A DNA stretch of 5,499 nucleotides from Metarhizobium sp964253915 (lineage in GTDB: Bacteria; Pseudomonadota; Alphaproteobacteria; Rhizobiales; Rhizobiaceae): assembly GCF_964253915.1 (NCBI RefSeq), contig NZ_CAXUSG020000038.1, positions 1 to 5,499 on the forward strand, given 5' to 3'. The notes beneath the pieces are model-generated. The model saw nothing but the letters and a program-made list of their open reading frames with translations. It searched no databases and was not told where the DNA came from. Shown piece after piece: positions 1 through 5,499 of the stretch; position 1 is the stretch's first letter, and each line of letters starts with the position of its first letter. Both the position numbers and the translations under genes were made by a program.

Positions 1-26
1 CTTTTTCGTACCCTTTGTTCCGGGTT

Positions 27-47
27 TTCAGGCACACGGAGCCTGAA
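27..47. repeat. Inverted repeat, 7-bp arms, near the window start
   Basis: TTCAGGC (27-33) pairs perfectly with GCCTGAA (41-47) across a 7-nt loop. A 10-bp palindrome, GACCTAGGTC, follows at 49-58. Neither strand shows a T-run directly after the stem, so a classical intrinsic terminator is not supported. The rest of 1-244 shows no credible coding sequence on either strand. The element could be a transcript end or a protein-binding site, and its role is unknown. Confidence 0.3.
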
Positions 48-187
48 TGACCTAGGTCCTGCCAATGGCCGACAGCTCCTCAAGGCGCTCTTTGCTCTAC
101 AGCCACGGGTAGCTTCACGGTCGCACTGCGGATCGCGGTTTGGGCGAGATGCCGTCGATCAACCCGCGAATTCCTTATCCAGAAGAC

Positions 188-226
188 CGGTCACAGACCG
201 TACCAGCGGGATCGAGACCCCGCTGG
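188..226 (-). terminator. Possible terminator of the curlin gene (two hairpins, no U-tract)
   Basis: About 20 bases after the curlin stop codon, read on the minus strand, an 8-bp perfect stem forms between CCAGCGGG (203-210) and CCCGCTGG (219-226) with an 8-nt loop. A second, smaller stem, CGGTC (188-192) with GACCG (196-200), lies just beyond it. The position and GC-rich stem fit a transcript end. The sequence that follows on the minus strand has no run of T, so this may be a weak terminator or only an mRNA 3'-end stabiliser. Confidence 0.35.
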
Positions 227-244
227 ATTGAGTTCTTGATCAGA

Positions 245-1696
245 TCAGAACTGAGTGATGGTAGCGGTGTTGCCAGACCCCTGCTGATCCAGGGTGGCGG
301 TATTGTTGTCGCCGTTCTGGCTGACAACAGCCCAGTTTGCGCTACCGGCTTGGGTCAACGTTGCGGTGTTCTCACGGCCCCCCTGCACAATCGATGCCCA
401 GCTGTTGTCGATTGCCGTCTGGGTGAGTGTCGCCGTATTGTCGATGCCGTTCTGGGTGACCAGAATGTCGCTGGTGGTGCCGGACTGCGAGAGTGTCGCG
501 GTGTTTCCTTCGCCATACTGATTGACCGTTGCGGTCACGTAGTCGACTGACTGGGTCATGCTGAGGGTTTGATTTCTGCCGTCTTGCAGGATCGTCGCCC
601 AGTCGTTCAGGCCGGATTGAATCAGCGTGGTTTCGTTGATCTCACCCCATTGGGTAAGAACGGCGTGAGAACCTTCTCCCGTCTGAGTGATGGTCGCCTC
701 GTTGCCCAATCCGTTCTGGTTGGCGATTGTGTTAACGGTATCGGCCTCTTGAACGATCTTGCCCTTGTTGCCTGTGCCCCACTGGCTGAGCGAAGCATAA
801 TCACCCTCACCCTTCTGCAGCACGCGGCCTTCGTTCAGGTCGCCGGACTGATAGATGCCAGCGGTTCCCGCGAAACCGACCTGCTCCAGGTAGCCGAGGT
901 TCTGGTTACCGTACTGGTTAATCTCTGCCCAAGAGCCGGAGGCATCGTTGTAAACGCCAGCGTTCTCGACATAGTAGCTGTGGCCTTGATAAAGTTGTGC
1001 GGTGTTTCCATCGCCGTTCTGAGTGATGGAAGCTTGGATATTGTCGCTCGTAAGAGCGAGTATTACAGCGATGCTGTTGCCGGTCTGGTGGATGTTTTGG
1101 CTGCCATTAGTTACGTCATCTTGATTAGCACGGGCGGACCCGCCTTGGTTCTGCGTGATTTTTTGGGTGCCATTGGTTACATACACTTGTTTGACACTGG
1201 CGTTTCCGCCGTGGCTCTGCGTGATGTTTTGGCTTCCACTGGTCACACCATCTTGATCCGCATGGGCGTATTCGCCTTGGTTCTGCGTAATGTTTTGGCT
1301 GCTATTGCCTACAGACCACCATTGAATAGCATTGGCATATCCCCCTTGGCTCTGCGTGATATTTTGGCTGCTATTGGATACCGACCACAATTGCTTGGCA
1401 TTGGCGTATCCGCCATTGTCCTGCGTTACGGCTTGATGGCTGGCGTATGCCCAAATCTGCTGCGTGCCTGCAATCCCGCCGATACCTTTCTGGGTAATGC
1501 TGGAAGAGCTGTGCTCCTTTACCTCCGCCTGACCGATTGTCGCCCGACCGGCCTGACCATATTGGGTAACCGTTGCACTGCTGTCCTTTACACTCGAAGT
1601 CTGTTGAATGGTTGCATCGTTGCCGCCTGCGAGCGCAACACCGGCAACAGCCAGAAACGCGGTGGTCGAGACTGAGCTGAAAAACTTGATACGCAT
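245..1696 (-). CDS. Secreted curlin-repeat (amyloid-type) protein, 483 aa
   Basis: This is a predicted extracellular functional-amyloid subunit of the curlin-repeat type (CsgA/CsgB-like). Residues 1-23 are a Sec signal peptide: basic MRIK, a hydrophobic core, and an ALA cleavage site before GGNDATIQQ. The mature part is rich in Gln, Asn, Gly, Ser and Thr and contains no Cys. Two repeat regions are visible. Residues 86-205 hold 22-23-residue units of the form SSQNITQSQGGYANAIQ. Residues 222-483 hold curlin-like units such as QNGDNNTATLDQ and end in TQF. CsgA has about 150 residues and five repeats, so this protein is about three times larger. The ATG at 1696 is preceded by AGGGG six bases upstream. 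Known curli subunits need CsgG-type export, and no such gene is present here. The amyloid role is inferred from the repeats. Gene identity as csgA or csgB cannot be assigned. A long plus-strand open frame opposite this gene is a by-product of its repeats. Confidence 0.88.
   Translation of the reverse strand: MRIKFFSSVSTTAFLAVAGVALAGGNDATIQQTSSVKDSSATVTQYGQAGRATIGQAEVKEHSSSSITQKGIGGIAGTQQIWAYASHQAVTQDNGGYANAKQLWSVSNSSQNITQSQGGYANAIQWWSVGNSSQNITQNQGEYAHADQDGVTSGSQNITQSHGGNASVKQVYVTNGTQKITQNQGGSARANQDDVTNGSQNIHQTGNSIAVILALTSDNIQASITQNGDGNTAQLYQGHSYYVENAGVYNDASGSWAEINQYGNQNLGYLEQVGFAGTAGIYQSGDLNEGRVLQKGEGDYASLSQWGTGNKGKIVQEADTVNTIANQNGLGNEATITQTGEGSHAVLTQWGEINETTLIQSGLNDWATILQDGRNQTLSMTQSVDYVTATVNQYGEGNTATLSQSGTTSDILVTQNGIDNTATLTQTAIDNSWASIVQGGRENTATLTQAGSANWAVVSQNGDNNTATLDQQGSGNTATITQF
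251..1033 (-). repeat. Curlin-type 11-residue glutamine ladder (protein residues 222-482)
   Basis: This part of the curlin gene encodes repeats of the pattern Q-x-G-x-x-N-x-A-x-x-x-Q. Glutamines fall at residues 261, 272, 283 and so on to 426 without a break, which is 16 residues at exact 11-residue steps. After one 12-residue step they continue at 438, 449, 460, 471 and 482. An earlier pair sits at 226 and 237. In curlin proteins such Gln positions stack into ladders along the amyloid fibril. Well-conserved units lie at the C-terminal end (NTATL and NTATI recur). Central units are more degenerate but keep the Gln. Confidence 0.85.
1103..1441 (-). repeat. Tandem 66-69-bp repeats encoding a second curlin-like repeat class
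   Basis: Five tandem units encode protein residues 86-108, 109-131, 132-154, 155-176 and 177-198, and a partial sixth starts at 199. The core is S-Q-N-I-T-Q-x-x-G-G-x-A-x-x-x-Q. Intra-unit Gln spacing is 10 (92-102, 115-125, 138-148, 160-170, 182-192) and inter-unit spacing is 13, 13, 12, 12, 12. DNA similarity between units is visible on the plus strand as recurring CTGCGTGATnTTTTGG-like stretches. The first two units carry aromatic turns (LWSV, WWSV) and the later ones polar turns (DGVT, DDVT). Confidence 0.8.
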
Positions 1697-1739
1697 TGTT
1701 AACCCCTGCTTCGGAAATGCCGCGAAGGGAGTGTTAACA
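1697..1739 (-). promoter_or_regulatory. Leader hairpin or paired GTTAAC sites over the curlin ribosome binding site
   Basis: Directly upstream of the curlin ATG, TGTTAAC (1697-1703) pairs with GTTAACA (1733-1739). Inside it, CTTCG (1709-1713) pairs with CGAAG (1723-1727), and two C-G pairs are possible between. The Shine-Dalgarno bases at 1703-1707 fall in or beside the stem, so the fold could limit translation. GTTAAC is itself a palindrome and occurs twice, 35 bp apart, so the same bases could instead be two copies of a DNA-binding site. No convincing -35/-10 pair was recognised nearby. Confidence 0.35.
1703..1707 (-). promoter_or_regulatory. Ribosome binding site of the curlin gene
   Basis: On the minus strand AGGGG lies six bases before the ATG at 1696. 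This is good Shine-Dalgarno spacing and supports that start, which also gives a complete signal peptide. Confidence 0.6.
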
Positions 1740-2120
1740 AATAATTAACGTCGAGAGGTCACCAATATTGATGAGCTTTCCGTCTTCTTGCATACAAGGT
1801 AAGCGAACAGGGTTAAGATTGCAGCGGATGACCGCCCCACAATTTTCGCGACGAGTTTTTTATAGGTGCTGCTTGGCGGCGAGGATACGAAATTCATATT
1901 CAATGAGCCGCCGAGGACACCCCTGCAGCAGACACAGCTATCTAGCTATCGAACGACAACCGGCTCGGATTCTGCTTGCTCGACTCCTAGTGCCAGATGG
2001 GTCTGACTCAAACTCGTTCTGGGTAAACTCGCGGCGGGAGATCACCGATGATCCAACATTTGGTCTCACGCCGAGTGCAGGAAACAGGAGGAACACCCAT
2101 CTCAGGTTCATTCCACACCG
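1740..2120. other. Non-coding gap between the acyltransferase and curlin genes
   Basis: No convincing gene lies here. The one plus-strand open frame (1768-2163) translates to a low-complexity, Arg/Ser-rich sequence with no family features and runs into the 3' end of the acyltransferase gene. The gap lies upstream of the curlin gene and downstream of the acyltransferase gene, so the curlin promoter and the acyltransferase transcript end should both be here. I found neither a strong sigma-70 promoter nor a hairpin with a T-run. A short stem, GATCA (2040-2044) with TGATC (2049-2053), is the nearest candidate past the acyltransferase stop. The length suggests the curlin gene has its own promoter. 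Confidence 0.55.
1872..1915. repeat. Inverted repeat with GGCGGC/GCCGCC core upstream of curlin
   Basis: CTTGGCGGC (1872-1880) can pair with GCCGCCGAG (1907-1915) across an AT-rich 26-nt loop. Pairing is perfect over the six-base core, with one T-G wobble on the plus strand. Each arm is followed by GAGGA. It lies about 180-220 bp upstream of the curlin start and could be a spaced operator or a weak transcript-end structure. Chance is a real alternative. Confidence 0.2.
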
Positions 2121-4148
2121 CTATTGCTCGGCAACAAGGGCTTTGATGTCACCGTCGAGGTAATGCCTCTGGGCCTCGCCTCCCGCAAACATCTGCATGA
2201 ATAGTGGGATCAGCATTTGAGCGCCGTGTTCGCTGAGATGGTCGTCGTCGAAATACAGTGGCACTCCATCCTTGTCGCCGTAGCAGAGATTTTTGTCGCA
2301 GAAATAAGGTGTTGGGTCGAGAATCTTCACGCCGCATTGCGTCGCCGCCATATCCTGCAATTCATGCGCCCATTTGCTTCTTTCTCGGTATTCTTTGACT
2401 GGCAATGTCACCCGACCACTCTCACCATAGAACGATGCACTGTGGGACATGGCTTCCGGTACGCTCTGTTGCATCTCCGGCGTTGAGCGCAACACAAAGA
2501 CGGGTCTGTGCGCTGCAAGCTTGCATAAGGTTGCCAAGGCACCGTCACGCATCTGACGGCGGTAGTTGTCATTGAAGGTCGCCGGTAACGTATCCAGGTA
2601 CATTCTCGGCTTGAAGTTTCCGAAGTCCAGCGCTTGCTCGAAGACCACGTTCATCCGGTTGACTACAAGCAGCGGAACTTGCTGCTCTTCTTTTTCTAGG
2701 CGGTCAATAGCACTATGGACAAATGCTCCACAAATATCACCGTGTAGAGCATTCGAATCTTTCAGGTTCTCGATGGTGGGGCAAGCACTCGACGTCCAGT
2801 CCAGCACATGCAAATGGCCGCTCGGCAAGGCTTTCTCCACCGAGCGGACCATCGATGCCGCATGGCTGTCGCCCAAAACAACAACGCCTAGTTTGGGGCC
2901 ACCATAGGTGCACTCCTTGGGTGGCGCGGAGGGATCGCCCATGCACTCATCTCTGCGAGGGTTTTTGTCTTTAGCACCTGCAGCCATGCGCTCGATGGAT
3001 TCAGGCATTCGGCCCGGTATTCCCCCCTTTTCCCAGACACTAGCGCTTGCTCCGCCTACGATGGCGAACGCGCCGATAATCACACTGATAGCAGGCACCG
3101 GCTTCAGTGCGGCAAATGACTTACGTGCGGGTGTTTCGACGAGTTTGTAGGAAATCCATCCCAGACAAGCCGTCGCAACCAGACTAGCGAGAATGGCTTT
3201 CAAGTCAGCTGAATTACCCAAGTACAGCAGCAACACGCTGACCGGCCAATGCCATAGATAAAGCGAATAGGAGCTATCGCCTATAAGTTGAGCCAGGCGG
3301 TTTCCTGTCCAGAATGAATCGTTGCGAGCAGCGATTAGTACAAACACCGCGCCAGCTGCCGGAACCAATGCATGAAATCCGGGCCAAAGGGTTTGTTCGT
3401 CAAACGCCAAAATGGCGACAGCGATCAAGATCAACCCCACTGCCTCAAGCAGTCTTCGCTGCAATGAATTTAAATCGAGATTGCCGTTTAGCATGAAAAC
3501 CAGGCCGCCCGCCAACATTTCCCATGCGCGCCCGGGCAACAGGTAGAAGGCCGCGCTTGGCTTCCATGCCGTCAAAAATACGCATAACGCAAAGGACGCC
3601 AGCATACCCGCCGCCATGAGCCAGACCAACATCTTCCGGCTTGGGAAAAACCGCCAGAACGACATCAAAATGATTGGCAGAAGGATATAAAACTGCCACT
3701 CCACCGAGAGTGACCATGTATGCAACAGCCATTTCTCATGGCTGGCAATGTCGAAATATCCCGCCTCGCGCCAGAATTTGATGTTGGAAACGAACAGCAA
3801 CGCAGGGATGGTATGGGACGACAGTCTCTCATAGTCCAAAGACGGAAGCCAGAACCATCCAAGCACCATCAATACTGTGCAAAGCACCAACAACGATGGG
3901 ATAATGCGTCGTGCCCTCGCCAGCCAGAACTGCAACAAAAATGCCCCAAACGCACCGAGGCTTACGTGGCTCGAACCATTTTGCAGATGCCGAACAATGA
4001 GGCCCGTCATCAGAAAACCGGAGATTACAAAGAAAATATCAACGCCGACAAACCCGCCCGAAAACCCCGTCACGCCAAAGTGATAAAGTATCACAGGAAC
4101 GACGGCCCACGCACGCAGCCCGTTGATGTCGCTTCTGAAATCTCTCAT
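2121..4148 (-). CDS. Acyltransferase-3 family protein with C-terminal SGNH domain (OafA/YrhL-like)
   Basis: This is a predicted inner-membrane O-acyltransferase that transfers acyl (usually acetyl) groups to an envelope or exported glycan such as O-antigen, capsule or exopolysaccharide. Numbering is from the ATG at 4148 (675 aa). Residues 1-345 form a multi-spanning acyltransferase-3 domain with family motifs: SDINGLRAWAVV near the start, the YHF histidine at 23, GGFVGVDIFFVISGFL at 31-46, LHTWSLSVEWQFY at 142-154, and IGDSSYSLYLWHWP at 289-302. A further membrane segment near 352-372 leads to a periplasmic SGNH domain. That domain has GDSH at 426-429 (nucleophile Ser) and DDDHLSEHG at 634-642 (catalytic Asp/His). 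The length is normal for the fused family. A GTG at 4175 would add nine residues, but it lacks a good ribosome site, whereas GGTGGGG precedes the ATG. The real substrate cannot be read from the sequence. Confidence 0.92.
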   Translation of the reverse strand: MRDFRSDINGLRAWAVVPVILYHFGVTGFSGGFVGVDIFFVISGFLMTGLIVRHLQNGSSHVSLGAFGAFLLQFWLARARRIIPSLLVLCTVLMVLGWFWLPSLDYERLSSHTIPALLFVSNIKFWREAGYFDIASHEKWLLHTWSLSVEWQFYILLPIILMSFWRFFPSRKMLVWLMAAGMLASFALCVFLTAWKPSAAFYLLPGRAWEMLAGGLVFMLNGNLDLNSLQRRLLEAVGLILIAVAILAFDEQTLWPGFHALVPAAGAVFVLIAARNDSFWTGNRLAQLIGDSSYSLYLWHWPVSVLLLYLGNSADLKAILASLVATACLGWISYKLVETPARKSFAALKPVPAISVIIGAFAIVGGASASVWEKGGIPGRMPESIERMAAGAKDKNPRRDECMGDPSAPPKECTYGGPKLGVVVLGDSHAASMVRSVEKALPSGHLHVLDWTSSACPTIENLKDSNALHGDICGAFVHSAIDRLEKEEQQVPLLVVNRMNVVFEQALDFGNFKPRMYLDTLPATFNDNYRRQMRDGALATLCKLAAHRPVFVLRSTPEMQQSVPEAMSHSASFYGESGRVTLPVKEYRERSKWAHELQDMAATQCGVKILDPTPYFCDKNLCYGDKDGVPLYFDDDHLSEHGAQMLIPLFMQMFAGGEAQRHYLDGDIKALVAEQ

Positions 4149-4793
4149 GCAACCCCACCATGTAAAACGCAACACCGACGGGAATGGGCCGCAATATTCA
4201 TCCTTCCCAACCCCAGATAAATCTTACGGATTCATGCATTCCAGAATACGTTCATTTCACTTCTCGTTGATTTTTATGCAGGGTCGCTGCGATGCCCTCA
4301 TATTTTCCATTCTTTCTCTTAAAGAAAGTATCGTGAATCTATGCAAAAAATCACCTATATTTTTTTGCCAAATAAATTACGAACTAATAAATGCAAAGAA
4401 TTTATATTGTAATATAGATAAATATATCTCTATTCTATGCCAATTTCGGAAATCAATGATGGGATTTATATAAAATAAATACAGAGAAGAGCGTCGTCAA
4501 ATCGGATGATATTTTGATTTTTTACACATAAGGTAGGTGGGTAATGTTAAAATGGCAGCATCAATCCATGGCGCGAATCTTGATAAGCCATCATGGCCTA
4601 AAGAATCAACCGGAATTGAATAGTCCAGAGCTTCGTAGCCGTCCTCACCAATGTTGGTGAGGACACTTACAACTTTTGCATATGGATTCGATCTTGCTGG
4701 CGAATCTCGATCCAAGGCGTCATCTAGGACGATCCGTCGAACCCGAGTTGAAATTATCCGGTATATAGCCACCATACGGAAGAATGTGACCCA
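4149..4793. other. Gap between divergent genes with an AT-rich block; no convincing gene
   Basis: This stretch separates the minus-strand acyltransferase from the plus-strand DUF4214 start and should hold both promoters. About 4300-4490 is strongly AT-rich (12 G/C in 60 bases at 4381-4440), unlike the genes on either side. It contains small palindromes such as TATATT-gt-AATATA and CTTTCT with AGAAAG. Open frames at 4123-4473 (plus) and 4497-4775 (minus, 92 codons) have no recognisable domain or good ribosome site and are not called. No specific promoter hexamer pair stood out. Confidence 0.5.
4641..4664. repeat. Perfect 10-bp inverted repeat with ATGT loop
   Basis: GTCCTCACCA (4641-4650) and TGGTGAGGAC (4655-4664) are exact reverse complements separated by ATGT. 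The site lies 130 bp upstream of the DUF4214 start codon. Neither side is followed by a T-run, so it is a poor fit to an intrinsic terminator. It could be an operator, a leader-RNA hairpin of the DUF4214 transcript, or the 3' end of an unseen small RNA. Confidence 0.55.
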
Positions 4794-5048
4794 ATGACTA
4801 CAGCAGACGACATCCAGAAAATCTATATCGCCTACTTCAACAGGCCAGCAGACTCGGCGGGCTTATCCTTCTGGAAGGACAAGGTTGACGGAGGGAGTGC
4901 TTCTCTCAGCGATCTGACGAACGCATTCTCCGGGACGGAGGAGTACAGAAATCTTTATTCTGGGACATCGAACTCTGCGATTGTCGAAAAAGTGTATCGT
5001 CACCGACGGTGCGTAGGTCCATGCCAAAACACCACGCCATGGTCGTGA
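4794..5048 (+). pseudogene. N-terminal DUF4214 domain fragment, truncated at about residue 68
   Basis: Residues 1-69 read as a DUF4214 domain: DIQKIYIAYFNRPADSAGLS near the start, FWKDKV, then LTNAFSGTEEYRNLYSG, and IVEKVY where a second repeat of the domain normally starts (typically followed by NLFGR-like sequence). DUF4214 domains occur in exported proteobacterial surface proteins, often beside RTX or S-layer-like regions. Their exact function is unknown. The start is the ATG at 4794, with GGAAG about 11 bases upstream. Family-like sequence stops at Tyr68/Arg69 (4995-5000). The last 15 or so residues, up to the stop at 5046-5048, are antisense to a SulP gene and are therefore not native. 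The fragment is probably non-functional. A chimeric assembly could give the same picture. Confidence 0.7.
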
Positions 5049-5499
5049 GGACCGCGATGGCCACGAGCGGCGATGGAATGGCCTTCGTCACGTATGGAAA
5101 GAGGTAGATGATGGCGAGGCCGCCCGCGATCATGACGTAGGTAAGCGTCGGGACTCTGATGAGTTCGGGCAGCTGGGCCATGAAGATCAAGATCGCAAGT
5201 GCGTTGACGAAGCCCGTGATGACCGAGCGGGAGACGAAACGCATCACCCGGCCGAGCCTCAGCCATCCCGCGACGATCTGGATGAGGCCCATCAGGATGG
5301 TGGCGGCGAACAGATACTGAAGGCCGTGCTCCTTGACCAACGATATCATGACAACGGCGGTCGCCGCCGTGGCAGCAGAGATCATGCCCGGCCGACCGCC
5401 CAAAAAAGCGGCCACGCAGGCAATTGCGAAGGAGGCGTATAAGCCGACTTTGGGATCGACACCCGCGATCACTGAGAACCCTATGGCTTCCGGTATAAG
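4906..5499 (-). pseudogene. SulP-family anion transporter fragment (5' end outside window, 3' end lost)
   Basis: SulP proteins are inner-membrane carriers for sulfate, bicarbonate and other anions, usually about 500-570 residues with a C-terminal STAS domain. The frame is open to the window edge at 5499, reading LIPEAIGFSVIAGVDPKVGL there, a signature near the family N-terminus, so the true start lies beyond the window. It continues through GGRPGMISAAT, HGLQYLFAATIL, RFVSRSVITGFVNALAILIF, QLPEL and IPSPLVAI, ending at DLRTVGD (last codon 4999-5001). Family members go on with MG-x-LPD-like sequence. Here about 30 unrelated residues follow, read from the antisense of the DUF4214 gene, to a stop at 4906-4908. 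The second half of the membrane domain and the STAS domain are missing, so a working transporter is unlikely. GC content is higher than in the gap to the left. Confidence 0.85.
4997..5001. other. Breakpoint joining DUF4214 and SulP gene fragments tail to tail
   Basis: Recognisable DUF4214 coding sequence on the plus strand ends at 4997-5000, and recognisable SulP coding sequence on the minus strand ends at 4999. There is no intergenic sequence, repeat or insertion element between them, and the two ends meet within a few bases. This marks a deletion, an inversion end or an assembly join. Confidence 0.65.

Noticed and set aside
140..550. 136-codon plus-strand open frame at the left
   Set aside because: It mostly overlaps the C-terminal curlin repeats in antisense and has no domain features.
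1103..1441. CRISPR-like regular spacing of repeats at 66-69 bp
   Set aside because: The units are in-frame coding repeats with no conserved short repeat and unique spacer structure, and there are no cas genes.
569..1675. 368-codon plus-strand open frame opposite the curlin gene
   Set aside because: It is the antisense of the curlin repeats: repetitive codons avoid stops in this frame. The translation shows periodic Leu/Val/Ala strings without a recognisable domain, while the minus frame has a signal peptide and curlin repeats.
1768..2163. 131-codon plus-strand open frame in the gap
   Set aside because: Its composition is not protein-like, it has no domain, and it overlaps the acyltransferase 3' end.
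4123..4473. 116-codon plus-strand open frame across the AT-rich block
   Set aside because: It overlaps the acyltransferase start in antisense, and the rest is AT-driven Ile/Asn/Lys/Phe composition.
4641..4664. Intrinsic terminator
   Set aside because: The stem is strong but neither strand has a T-run after it, and no gene ends beside it.
4497..4775. 92-codon minus-strand open frame upstream of the DUF4214 fragment
   Set aside because: It has no good ribosome site and no recognised domain, and it contains the 10-bp inverted repeat. It could be a real small gene, but nothing in the sequence supports that beyond an open frame.
4990..5010. Insertion-sequence end at the DUF4214/SulP join
   Set aside because: No terminal inverted repeat, target duplication or transposase sequence is visible on either side.

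Overview
The window comes from a Gram-negative bacterium, most likely a proteobacterium. This rests on three things: a secreted curlin-repeat protein with a Sec signal peptide, an inner-membrane acyltransferase fused to a periplasmic SGNH domain, and a DUF4214 domain of a type common in exported proteobacterial proteins. The sequence does not fix the genus. Base composition is uneven: a hand count gives about 62% GC at 5041-5100 and about 20% GC at 4381-4440.

Layout. Positions 1-244 hold no gene but contain two inverted repeats; the one nearest the curlin stop could be a weak terminator. Positions 245-1696 (minus) encode a 483-residue secreted curlin-repeat protein. Positions 1697-2120 are non-coding and should hold the curlin promoter and leader. 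Positions 2121-4148 (minus) encode an acyltransferase-3/SGNH protein. Positions 4149-4793 hold no convincing gene and include a very AT-rich block and a perfect 10-bp inverted repeat. From 4794 (plus) a DUF4214 domain begins but breaks off near 4997-5001. There it runs directly into the truncated 3' side of a SulP anion-transporter gene that reads on the minus strand and leaves the window at 5499.

How the parts fit. Curlin proteins form extracellular amyloid, acyltransferase-3/SGNH proteins O-acylate envelope glycans, and DUF4214 proteins are usually exported. The left and centre therefore look like a cell-surface or biofilm-matrix region, though the genes are widely spaced and do not form an obvious operon. 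No csgB, csgD, csgE, csgF or csgG secretion or nucleation gene is visible here. The SulP fragment looks unrelated and lies beyond a sharp breakpoint.

The most distinctive signal is inside the curlin protein. Its second half carries 16 glutamines at exact 11-residue intervals. Its first half has a different repeat class in which the spacing alternates 10 and 12-13. The other notable signal is the DUF4214/SulP junction, where two unrelated genes are truncated tail to tail.
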